The translations under genes and the position numbers were made by a program. The notes below the pieces were generated by a model. The model did no database searches. It saw nothing but the letters and a program-made list of their open reading frames with translations, and had not been told where the DNA came from. Below are positions 1 through 7,188 of a DNA stretch of 21,128 nucleotides, one piece after another. Source of the DNA: Polynucleobacter sp. Lineage in GTDB: Bacteria > Pseudomonadota > Gammaproteobacteria > Burkholderiales > Burkholderiaceae. The stretch's first letter is position 1. Each line of letters opens with the position of its first letter. Location of the stretch: contig JAGVCB010000186.1 in the NCBI GenBank assembly GCA_020059445.1, positions 1 to 21,128 of the forward strand, read 5' to 3'.

Positions 1-596
1 CCTGGACAAGCGTTTTGCTCAACGCCTTTGAAATCTTCTTCATTCAAACGACCTGCTGTGAATTCACCAACAGCCTCAAACGCTGAAACGATGTTCAGTT
101 CTTTACCTTTGTAATGACCGGCTTTGATCGTGCCGCCATAAACATAAATACTTGGTACGTTGGTACGGGCCATCGCCATCATGCCGCCTGGCATATTCTT
201 GTCGCAACCACCAACCACCACAACGCCGTCTTGCCAAAGACCGTTCACACAAGTTTCAATTGAATCTGCAATCACTTCACGAGAAACCAATGAGTACTTC
301 ATGCCTTCGGTACCCATGCCCATACCATCAGAAATAGTAGGTGTGCCGAAAATTTGAGAGTTACCGCCGCCATCTTCAATGGCTGCTACGGCAGCGTCAG
401 CGATGCGCTGTAAACCACTGTTACATGGTGTGATGGTTGAGTGACCATTGGCCACGCCAATCATGGGTTTGTTATCAAAATCAGAATCTTTGTAGCCCAT
501 TGCGTAATACATCGAACGGTTAGGCGCACGTGCTACACCTTCAGTGATCATTCTTGAGCGCTCATTCATGCGCTTAGGCTTTTTTTGCTCTGACAT
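1..596 (-). CDS. ilvD: Dihydroxy-acid dehydratase, N-terminal part (cut by window edge)
   Basis: Catalyses dehydration of 2,3-dihydroxy-isovalerate and 2,3-dihydroxy-3-methylvalerate to the 2-keto acids of valine and isoleucine synthesis; a cytosolic Fe-S enzyme. About 198 residues are in the window. The translation opens [20 protein letters not shown] and contains [14 protein letters not shown] (Cys58), the [12 protein letters not shown] block and [11 protein letters not shown] (Cys131). The 73-residue spacing of these two cysteines matches the cluster ligands of the [2Fe-2S] plant-type enzymes; the third ligand would lie just beyond the edge, and the visible end reads NACPG. The ATG at 596 has GGAGA six bases upstream. 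A second ATG at 600 is out of frame. No attenuator leader peptide is evident upstream. Identity is near certain; the gene is incomplete only because the window ends. Confidence 0.97.
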   Translation of the reverse strand, partial: MSEQKKPKRMNERSRMITEGVARAPNRSMYYAMGYKDSDFDNKPMIGVANGHSTITPCNSGLQRIADAAVAAIEDGGGNSQIFGTPTISDGMGMGTEGMKYSLVSREVIADSIETCVNGLWQDGVVVVGGCDKNMPGGMMAMARTNVPSIYVYGGTIKAGHYKGKELNIVSAFEAVGEFTAGRLNEEDFKGVEQNACP

Positions 597-754
597 ACAT
601 TATCTCCAAGGGCTAATTTTTAGCAATTTTGTGTGTAAACCACTATTTTGCCTTTTTTCCAGTCTGAACTCACGTTAAAGGGTTAAAGCCCTCAAAATAC
701 AGGGTAAAGTTGAGTGTATTAATCAAGATTAGCCATAAAAACAGAAAGAAATGA

Positions 755-2020
755 ATGTCGGTCGAGCAAGCGAATAATTGGGATGCCATAGTCATTGGCG
801 GTGGTGCGGCTGGTTTATTTTGTGCTGGCGTGGCTGGTCAATTGGGGCAAAAAGTCCTGGTTTTGGATCATGCTGAAGTTTTGGGTGAAAAAATCAGGAT
901 CAGCGGTGGTGGCCGATGTAATTTCACGAACAAGAACAGTGGCCCAGCCAACTTTCTTTCTTTAAATCCTAATTTTGTTAAAAGCGCTTTATCTCGATAC
1001 AAGTCGAGTGATTTCATAGAATTGGTTAAGAGCTACAACATTCCTTTTCATGAAAAGCACAAAGGCCAATTGTTTTGCGATGTGTCTGCCAAACAAATCA
1101 TCGATCTTCTATTTGAAGAATGTAAAAAGGGTGGTGTGGTCATCAAGCACCCAGACAATGTCACTGGCATTAAAAAAATAGATCATTTAGCAGATGAGGC
1201 TTTAGATAGTGGTTCATGGATAGTTGAAACAGATGCTGGTATTGAAAAGGCCAAAGCTGTTGTCATAGCCACAGGAGGTTTGCCTGTACCAGCTATTGGC
1301 GCTACTGACTACGCGCTTGATGTGGCAAAGCAATTCAACATCCCGGTCGTGAATGTCAGGCCTGCCTTGGTACCTTTGTCCTTCACATCAGATGAGTTTT
1401 CTAATTTAAGTGAATTATCTGGTTTGAGTGTTCCTGTGAAAGTGAAGTCTGGAACAAAGTCTCAACGTTATGGAACATGCCAGTTTGATGAGGATTTATT
1501 GCTCACCCACAAAGGCCTATCAGGCCCAGCGATCTTGCAAGGCAGCAGTTATTGGCATGAAGGTGAGGCCATACACATCAACTGGTTCAATGATGTTGAT
1601 ATTGATGAACTTTTTGACGATGATGTCAACCGTTTAAAACTCACTGAAAATATTTTGAGCGCTGTGTTACCGCAACGTTTGGCCAAAGCATTTACTGAGC
1701 AAAAGAATCTAATGGGGCGCAAGTGGGCTGAAGTTGGTAAGAAAGACCGTCAAGCTTTGAAGGACCTCTTGACCAACTGGGCAGTCAAGCCTGCGGGCAC
1801 TCTGGGGTGGAAGAAGGCTGAAGTGATGTTGGGCGGTGTTGATACAAAAGCCCTAGATGGTCAGACCATGATGTCCAAAGACAATCCTGGTTTGTACTTC
1901 ATCGGAGAGTGTGTGGATGTGACCGGTCATTTAGGTGGACACAACTTTCAATGGGCATGGGCTAGTGGCTTTGTGTGTGCGCATTCTTTAGCACAAAAGA
2001 CAGAGCTAGCAAGGAAATAA
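755..2020 (+). CDS. yhiN: HI0933/YhiN-family NAD(P)/FAD-dependent flavoprotein
   Basis: Member of the HI0933/YhiN (BaiN-like, TIGR00275) flavoprotein family, 421 residues, a normal length. Residues 12-20 carry the Rossmann dinucleotide motif VIGGGAAG. Residues 51-59 are the family hallmark GGGRCNFTN. The C-terminus (about 379-405) has GLYFIGECVDVTGHLGG followed by HNFQWAWASG, the second FAD-contacting block. Substrate and role are poorly defined for most members; some are annotated aminoacetone oxidase-like, and BaiN of gut clostridia reduces bile-acid intermediates, which is not implied here. The ATG at 755 lacks a strong Shine-Dalgarno (AGAAAGA only); an ATG at 751 is out of frame and soon stops. 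It is monocistronic, and its last 15 bp overlap the 3' end of the opposite-strand RNase gene. Confidence 0.92.
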   Translation: MSVEQANNWDAIVIGGGAAGLFCAGVAGQLGQKVLVLDHAEVLGEKIRISGGGRCNFTNKNSGPANFLSLNPNFVKSALSRYKSSDFIELVKSYNIPFHEKHKGQLFCDVSAKQIIDLLFEECKKGGVVIKHPDNVTGIKKIDHLADEALDSGSWIVETDAGIEKAKAVVIATGGLPVPAIGATDYALDVAKQFNIPVVNVRPALVPLSFTSDEFSNLSELSGLSVPVKVKSGTKSQRYGTCQFDEDLLLTHKGLSGPAILQGSSYWHEGEAIHINWFNDVDIDELFDDDVNRLKLTENILSAVLPQRLAKAFTEQKNLMGRKWAEVGKKDRQALKDLLTNWAVKPAGTLGWKKAEVMLGGVDTKALDGQTMMSKDNPGLYFIGECVDVTGHLGGHNFQWAWASGFVCAHSLAQKTELARK

Positions 2021-3418
2021 ATCACCTTTTTGAGGAACAATCACGTTTTTCCAATTTAGTTCTTGCTTGATCACCTCTGCAAAATTTGAGCTTACATGAG
2101 ATTCACCATGAATCACAAAAACCTTGCCAGGGGCAGACTTGAACCCTTTGAGCCATCTCAACAAACCTGCTTGATCCGCGTGGGCTGATAAACCACCGAT
2201 GGTGTGCACTGAGGCTTTAACAAACAGCTCTTTGCCAAGTACTTTGACAGGATTTACTTTATCAACCAAGCGTCTGCCCAAGGTTCCTATTGCCTGAAAG
2301 CCTGTGATAATGATGGCATTTTGACTGTGCGGTAAATTCCAGTTTAAGTGATGAACTACTCTACCTGCCTCACACATGCCGCTGGCAGAGATAATGATGG
2401 CACCACCTTTGATTCTGTTCAGGGCTTTTGACTCTTCCACATCTGCCACAAATTTAAGATCTACAGCTTGATGATTTTTTGAAAACCACTCCAAGGTGTC
2501 TTGAGCTTCTTCATCCAACTCATCAAAATACTTTTCAGTGAGATGAGTGGCTGCGGTGGCCATTGGGGAGTCGAGCCATATGTTGAGGTGAGGTAAGCGC
2601 TTTTGGCGAACCAGCTCAATCAACATCAACAGTATTTCTTGGGCACGACCTACGGCAAATGCTGGCATCACAATATTGCCACCGTGCTTCATGGTTTCTG
2701 TAATGACACTCACCAACTCATCTTTGGTGTCATCTAAGGTGCGATGCAAGCGATCACCATAGGTTGATTCGACCAATAAGATATCGGCCGACTCAATCAA
2801 GTCAGGGTCGGGCATTAAGGGTTGTCCATACATGCCTAAATCACCTGAAGCCACGACGCGTTTCTTTTTATCTTCTTGCTCAACATCAATCACCGCAATA
2901 GCTGAACCCAAGATGTGACCAGCATTTCTGAAGTGAGCTTCAATGCCAGCGATAGGCTCAAATACTTGCCCATAGTCATAGGCTTTGAGTTGAGAGAGGC
3001 ACTCAGTGGCTTGTTTCACGCTGTACAAAACCTGCGGTAGGTCTCCGCGCCATTTACCCAATTTTTGTTTTCTCTCGGCACGCTCAAAATCACTCTCTTG
3101 GATATGAGCACTATCGAGCAGCAAAATCTTTAGTAATGCTTGAGTGGCCTTGGTGCAATAAATGGTGCCTTTGAATCCTTGAGCGCAAAGTCGTGGTAAT
3201 AGGCCACTGTGATCGATGTGTGCATGGGTCAAGACTACAAAGTCTAAGTCTGCAGGGTTAAACGGAAGATCCTCTAAGTTCTTTTCATCTGCATCTCTGC
3301 CACCTTGAAACATGCCGTAGTCAATCATCAAGCAAAATTTCTTGCCCTTTATTTCACCCTCTAAATAATGACGGGATCCAGTGACTTCTCCAGCTGCTCC
3401 AAAAAACTTGATATGCAT
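2006..3418 (-). CDS. Metallo-beta-lactamase fold / beta-CASP RNA-processing exonuclease
   Basis: 470-residue protein of the CPSF-73/TTHA0252-like bacterial RNase family; likely cytosolic and zinc-dependent, cleaving RNA. Visible motifs: HAHIDH at 65-70 (MBL motif II), GHILGSA at 167-173 (His ligand), SGDLG at 191-195 (bridging Asp), ESTYGDR at 217-223 (start of beta-CASP, motif A), SASGMCEAGR about 344-353, SAHAD at 411-415 (motif B) and VIHGE at 435-439 (motif C His). All catalytic positions appear intact. There is no KH domain of the archaeal type. The ATG at 3418 is preceded by AGGA at good spacing. It starts 24 bp after the LOG-family gene on the same strand, so the two are probably one transcript. 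RNA as substrate is inferred from the family, not shown here. Confidence 0.9.
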   Translation of the reverse strand: MHIKFFGAAGEVTGSRHYLEGEIKGKKFCLMIDYGMFQGGRDADEKNLEDLPFNPADLDFVVLTHAHIDHSGLLPRLCAQGFKGTIYCTKATQALLKILLLDSAHIQESDFERAERKQKLGKWRGDLPQVLYSVKQATECLSQLKAYDYGQVFEPIAGIEAHFRNAGHILGSAIAVIDVEQEDKKKRVVASGDLGMYGQPLMPDPDLIESADILLVESTYGDRLHRTLDDTKDELVSVITETMKHGGNIVMPAFAVGRAQEILLMLIELVRQKRLPHLNIWLDSPMATAATHLTEKYFDELDEEAQDTLEWFSKNHQAVDLKFVADVEESKALNRIKGGAIIISASGMCEAGRVVHHLNWNLPHSQNAIIITGFQAIGTLGRRLVDKVNPVKVLGKELFVKASVHTIGGLSAHADQAGLLRWLKGFKSAPGKVFVIHGESHVSSNFAEVIKQELNWKNVIVPQKGDLFPC

Positions 3419-3442
3419 TAATTATCCTATGAACTATTTGGC

Positions 3443-3994
3443 TTAATTACCCAATAATTTCTCGAGAGTTGTTACGATTTCAGCAATGTCATTGATCACT
3501 GCAGCGCTTTTCAGGTGATCGCTATTTAAAAACCCATGTTCATTCGCTTGCTTTAAGAAAGACAGTAGTTGATCGTAATAGTTACCCCAGTTGGCAATGA
3601 TGATTGGTTTGGTGTGGGCCCCAACCTGAAGTCCTGTCCAAACTTCGAATAGTTCATCAAGCGTGCCAAGGCCACCAGGCAAAATTAAAAATGCATCTGA
3701 TTTTTCCATCATCAAACGTTTTCTTTCGATGATGTCATCCACCACGAAGAGTTCACTCAACTGTTGTTGAATGGGTTCGCGTGAGGTCAAGCCTTTGGGG
3801 ATGATACCAACCACGGAGCCATTTGCTTCTATGGCAGCCTTGGCAACTGCTCCCATGAGGCCTAAGCGTCCGCCACCAAAGACTATGCCAAAACCTGCAT
3901 AACTAAGTTCTCTGCCAATTTCAGCAGTTTTAGCAATTATGTCTAAGTTATTGCCGTCGCGTGAGCCGCAAAATATACAAATGTTTTTTTTCAT
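3443..3994 (-). CDS. LOG-family (TIGR00730) nucleotide 5'-monophosphate phosphoribohydrolase
   Basis: Rossmann-fold protein of the LOG/YgdH/PpnN superfamily, which hydrolyses nucleoside 5'-monophosphates (cytokinin-activating in plants and some bacteria; purine nucleotide homeostasis elsewhere). From MKKNICIFCGSRDG the family blocks follow: GGGRLGLMG at about 40-48, ERK at 90-92 and PGGLGTLDE at 106-114, the signature of the active site. At 183 residues it is the usual short LOG form. An in-frame ATG at 4024 would add ten residues (MVFEVDYACG) with no family similarity. A TATATT hexamer (4034-4029 on the minus strand) lies four bases before that upper ATG, so transcription may begin near it; I therefore prefer the ATG at 3994. 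Neither start has a good Shine-Dalgarno. Likely co-transcribed with the downstream beta-CASP RNase. Confidence 0.9.
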   Translation of the reverse strand: MKKNICIFCGSRDGNNLDIIAKTAEIGRELSYAGFGIVFGGGRLGLMGAVAKAAIEANGSVVGIIPKGLTSREPIQQQLSELFVVDDIIERKRLMMEKSDAFLILPGGLGTLDELFEVWTGLQVGAHTKPIIIANWGNYYDQLLSFLKQANEHGFLNSDHLKSAAVINDIAEIVTTLEKLLGN

Positions 3995-4098
3995 CCCGCA
4001 AGCATAATCTACTTCGAACACCATTTTGAATATAGGGGTGTCTCAGAGTAAGATTTAGGTATTAAGGGAATCAGCCCACAAGTATTCAAAGGTAATCA

Positions 4099-4476
4099 AT
4101 GCTTTCATCCATATTAGCCATCGGCGCAGGAGCTTCATTGGGAGCGGTGTTGCGTTGGTTATTGAGCTTAGGCTTGAATGCTGTTTGGACAACCATGCCT
4201 TTGGGCACTTTGGCGGCCAACTTGATAGGTGCCTACCTGGTTGGTTTCTTGATGAGTCTGTTAGAGGCTCACGCTGGAATGTCGGCCGAATGGAAATTAT
4301 TTTTGATCACTGGTTTTTTGGGTGGCTTGACCACCTTCTCAACCTTCAGCGCTGAAGTGGTTGCTATATTGCAATCAGGAGCCTATGTTCGCGCATTTGC
4401 AACTGTTGCTCTTCATCTCTTGGGTTCCTTGGCTTTGACCATTTTGGGCATTGCTAGCTACCAATGGTTAAAGTAA
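4099..4476 (+). CDS. crcB: Fluoride-specific ion channel CrcB/FluC
   Basis: Small inner-membrane protein of 125 residues with four predicted membrane segments; exports fluoride as a dual-topology dimer. Visible family blocks: GASLGAVLRW near the N-terminus, GTLAANLIGAYLVGF around residues 36-50 (containing the conserved pore Asn) and GFLGGLTTFSTFSAE around 72-86 (Na+-site and Phe-box region). Length is normal. The ATG at 4099 follows AAAGGTAATCA, an acceptable Shine-Dalgarno. No fluoride riboswitch could be recognised in the 104 bases back to the divergent LOG gene. The next gene begins 35 bp downstream on the same strand with its own ribosome binding site, so the two may be co-transcribed. 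Confidence 0.95.
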   Translation: MLSSILAIGAGASLGAVLRWLLSLGLNAVWTTMPLGTLAANLIGAYLVGFLMSLLEAHAGMSAEWKLFLITGFLGGLTTFSTFSAEVVAILQSGAYVRAFATVALHLLGSLALTILGIASYQWLK

Positions 4477-4511
4477 GCAATTATTTTTTATAAAACTATA
4501 AGGACAAACGA

Positions 4512-4811
4512 ATGATCTTAGAAATTGTTGATATCAGTATTGACCCAGCTAAAAAAGCTGATTTTGAAAAAGCAGTGGCAGTAGGGGTCGCTGATGCGAT
4601 TGCTCCAGCAAAAGGCTTTTGTGGTTACAAGTTAAATGCCGGTATTGAAAAGCCAGGTCGTTACATTTTGATGATTTACTGGGCCACGCTTGAAAATCAC
4701 ACGGTTGATTTCAGAGAGTCAGAAGCTTTCACGCGTTGGAGAGGTCATGTGGGTCCATTCTTCTTGAGCCCACCGAATGTTGAGCACTTCACATTGGCAC
4801 ACAAGTCTTAA
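4512..4811 (+). CDS. Antibiotic biosynthesis monooxygenase (ABM) domain protein
   Basis: 99-residue single-domain protein with the dimeric ferredoxin-like alpha+beta barrel pattern: a beta strand MILEIVDISI, helix DPAKKADFEKAVAVGV, then GFCGYKLNAGIEKPGRYILMI with the strand-strand pair, and WATLENHTVDFRESEAF leading into helix RWRGHVGPFF. This is the usual appearance of the ABM/YgiN-like family, members of which oxidise quinones or small aromatics without cofactor or have no known activity. AAGGAC lies eight bases before the ATG. It follows crcB closely on the same strand, and a strong terminator hairpin follows 60 bp after its stop. No substrate can be assigned. Confidence 0.85.
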   Translation: MILEIVDISIDPAKKADFEKAVAVGVADAIAPAKGFCGYKLNAGIEKPGRYILMIYWATLENHTVDFRESEAFTRWRGHVGPFFLSPPNVEHFTLAHKS

Positions 4812-4873
4812 GCAATCTTTAAGAATTGTTCATGAGAATTCTGGCCTTGCTTTAAGGTCAGTGAAATAAAGAA

Positions 4874-4897
4874 AAAGGGGCTTAATAAAGCCCCTTT
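4874..4897. terminator. Bidirectional intrinsic terminator between the ABM gene and trhP
   Basis: A perfect 10-bp stem, AAAGGGGCTT / AAGCCCCTTT, with loop AATA. Both flanks carry T-rich runs in the direction of reading; the run is better on the minus strand (TTCTTTATTT), so trhP is probably its main client, but it can also end crcB-ABM transcripts. Confidence 0.85.
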
Positions 4898-4927
4898 AAC
4901 CTTTTAAGAACAGCAATCAATGCTTGA

Positions 4928-6229
4928 TCAAGCTTCCATGATTGGAATCTGTTCAATCTTCGATGCGTTTTCTTGCTCAACATAACGTGCAATGAATGCA
5001 CCGTTACTGTCCATTGGAAGTTTTGCCCAAACTGTGTAACCGGCGCCTGGCACAACACGCATCGGCTCACCTTTTTCGCTGAAAATTTCTTCAATGACAA
5101 AGTCGGTATTGCCACTTGGTTGAATGATTTCTAATTTATCGCCAACAGAGAAGCGGTTCTTCACTTCAATCTTGACCAATTGTTTTTCATTATCAACATC
5201 AATCACGTTACCAACATAAAGACTGCGGCCTGAGAGTGAGAAACCGCGCAAATAGTTTTGCTGGTCTTTATCTGGGTGACGGACGTAGAAACCATCGGTG
5301 TATCCGCGATTGGCCAAACCTTCTAGGTGACCCATCAAGACTGGATTGAATGGTCGGCCAGCCACAGCATCGTCGATTGCAGAGCGATAGGCTTGCGCTG
5401 TTCTGGCAACGTAGTAAGGAGACTTGGTTCTGCCTTCAATCTTGAATGAATCAATACCCATTTCAGTGAGGCGTTGAACGTGTTCAATCGCACGCAAGTC
5501 TTTTGAGTTCAAGATGTATGTGCCGTGCATGTCTTCTTCGATCGGCATCCATTCTCCTGGACGATTACCTTCTTCTAGAAGGTAGATATCACCAGTGGCG
5601 TCTTCGTCAGCCTTGGCCACTTTGTAGTCCCAGCGGCATGAATTAGTGCATGTGCCTTGATTAGGGTCTCGGTGGTTAAAGTAACCAGACAATAAACAGC
5701 GGCCTGAGTAAGCAATGCACAAGGCACCGTGAATAAATACTTCGACTTCCATTTCCGGGCAGTCTTGACGCACTGCTTCGATTTCATCAAGAGACAACTC
5801 TCTTGAAAGAATCACTCGGCTAACACCCACTGAACGCCAAAACTTTGCAGCATGTCCGTTCACTGTGTTGGCTTGCACTGATAAATGAATTGGCATGTCT
5901 GGCCAATTTTCACGAACCAACATGATCAAGCCTGGATCTGACATGATCAAGGCATCAGGCTTAAGTGCAATCACTGGCTCCATGTCTTTGACATAGGTGC
6001 GAGTTTTTGCGCCATGCGGAAAGATGTTTGAAACCAGGTAAAAGTTCTTACCTTGAGCGTGGGCTGTCTCGATACCTTCGCGCAAAACTTCAATGTTGCC
6101 GAAGTCATTGTTGCGAACGCGCAATGAGTATCTTGGCTGACCAGCATAAACGGCCGTTGCACCAAAGTCGAAGGCGGTGTTGAGCATGGTCAGGCTACCA
6201 GCGGGGGCTAAAAGTTCAGGTGTTTTCAT
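4928..6229 (-). CDS. trhP: Peptidase U32-family tRNA hydroxylation protein TrhP (YegQ)
   Basis: Homologue of E. coli YegQ/TrhP, which takes part in prephenate-dependent synthesis of 5-hydroxyuridine at wobble position 34 of tRNA. At 433 residues it is slightly shorter than the E. coli protein (about 450). It opens MKTPELLAPAGSL and contains YAGQPRYSLRVRNNDF, IMSDPGLIMLVRE, and SVQANTVN. The U32 signature EVFIHGALCIAYSGRCLLSG is followed by the cysteine cluster GTCTNSCRWDY; these four cysteines are candidate Fe-S or metal ligands. Then come NSKDLRAIEHV and KIEGRTKS, and a C-terminal beta-barrel region (about 330-420). There is no Shine-Dalgarno before the ATG at 6229; instead TAAAAT ends seven bases before it. 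The gene is monocistronic, bounded by a terminator downstream. The peptidase name is historical; tRNA modification is the supported role. Confidence 0.93.
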   Translation of the reverse strand: MKTPELLAPAGSLTMLNTAFDFGATAVYAGQPRYSLRVRNNDFGNIEVLREGIETAHAQGKNFYLVSNIFPHGAKTRTYVKDMEPVIALKPDALIMSDPGLIMLVRENWPDMPIHLSVQANTVNGHAAKFWRSVGVSRVILSRELSLDEIEAVRQDCPEMEVEVFIHGALCIAYSGRCLLSGYFNHRDPNQGTCTNSCRWDYKVAKADEDATGDIYLLEEGNRPGEWMPIEEDMHGTYILNSKDLRAIEHVQRLTEMGIDSFKIEGRTKSPYYVARTAQAYRSAIDDAVAGRPFNPVLMGHLEGLANRGYTDGFYVRHPDKDQQNYLRGFSLSGRSLYVGNVIDVDNEKQLVKIEVKNRFSVGDKLEIIQPSGNTDFVIEEIFSEKGEPMRVVPGAGYTVWAKLPMDSNGAFIARYVEQENASKIEQIPIMEA

Positions 6230-6393
6230 AGCCGCTATTTTAGGCGGTTTCAGGGCGTTTTGCCCGTTAAGCCTATCTTTTGCCTAGGGGTATTTCAGAT
6301 TATGAGCAAAAAAAGCTCTTAATTGAGAGAAATGCCTCAGAACAGAAGAGAAACAAATGAAATGGGTTGCTTTGAGAGCTATCAAGAGGGACT

Positions 6394-7128
6394 CTAGAAA
6401 CGCTCATTCGGCCCTAGGTGGCGCCATTGACCCACGGGAAGATTGCCTAGTGGGATTTGTCCAATACGAATGCGTTTTAGACCAATCACTTTTAAACCAA
6501 CCAACTCGCACATGCGGCGAATTTGACGTTTCTTACCTTCACGCAAAACAAAGCGCAATTGATCGGTATTCTGCCAACTCACTTTGGCAGGTTTGAGAGC
6601 TTCTTCATCGAGTTTTAAACCATGATTGAGTAGTCTCATACCTTCTGCGGTCAAAGTACCTTCAACGCGCACCAAGTACTCTTTTTCGATCGGACTGTTT
6701 TCACCAATCAATAGTTTGGCGATACGACCATCTTGAGTTAACACCAACAAGCCGCTTGAATCAATGTCTAAACGTCCTGCAGGTGCTAGACCGCGGGTAT
6801 TGAACTTACCAGGAAGATTTGCTGATAGCTGGTGCACAAATTGATTTTCTGGCGTGATCAGTGATGCAGCTGGTTTGTATTCTCGATCTTCATCAAAATG
6901 AGAAATATATCCAACTGGTTTATTGAGAATGATCGTGTAGCGACGCGCTTGCTGTGCAATCGCCGCTCTCTTTAATTCAATTTTTTGATTGGGAAACGCC
7001 CTTGCGCCCAATTCGCTGACAACTTCACCGTCCACCAGTACCAAGCCTTGCTCGATATAGTTATCAGCTTCGCGTCTTGAGCAAATTCCTTGCTCAGACA
7101 TTAGTTTTGAGATACGTACTTTTTCCAC
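6394..7128 (-). CDS. RsuA/RluB/E/F-family pseudouridine synthase
   Basis: Converts uridine to pseudouridine in rRNA (or tRNA for RluF). 244 residues: an N-terminal S4 RNA-binding domain ([19 protein letters not shown], about 4-55), then the catalytic domain with [10 protein letters not shown] at 68-77, [16 protein letters not shown] at 116-131 (catalytic Asp121), EKEYLVRV at 148-155 and [11 protein letters not shown] at 198-208. The C-terminal block [14 protein letters not shown] resembles RluF more than RsuA, but the exact target nucleotide cannot be assigned. It starts at GTG (7128): an in-frame stop lies six codons upstream and the next ATG (codon 10) would cut into the S4 domain. No Shine-Dalgarno is evident. 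The next gene on this strand, trhP, is 164 bp downstream. Confidence 0.92.
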   Translation of the reverse strand: MEKVRISKLMSEQGICSRREADNYIEQGLVLVDGEVVSELGARAFPNQKIELKRAAIAQQARRYTIILNKPVGYISHFDEDREYKPAASLITPENQFVHQLSANLPGKFNTRGLAPAGRLDIDSSGLLVLTQDGRIAKLLIGENSPIEKEYLVRVEGTLTAEGMRLLNHGLKLDEEALKPAKVSWQNTDQLRFVLREGKKRQIRRMCELVGLKVIGLKRIRIGQIPLGNLPVGQWRHLGPNERF

Positions 7129-7188
7129 AGGAGTGATTATCGCTTACTTAGGATGCCCAAGCCAAAATAATCGATATCCTGCTGGTCA

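Noticed and set aside
4025..4098. Fluoride riboswitch upstream of crcB
   Set aside because: The conserved crcB-motif elements (GGNGAUGG-type start, the pseudoknot partners and the UAAACGC-like segment) are not recognisable in the short gap, so no riboswitch is called.
6302..6317. GAGC-A7-GCTC hairpin as a terminator of the pseudouridine synthase gene
   Set aside because: Only a 4-bp stem, about 80 bp beyond the gene and without a good T run after it on the minus strand.
6357..6596. 79-codon plus-strand frame before and inside the pseudouridine synthase gene
   Set aside because: It runs mostly antisense to the conserved catalytic C-terminus of the synthase and has no family resemblance, although its first codons lie in the gap.
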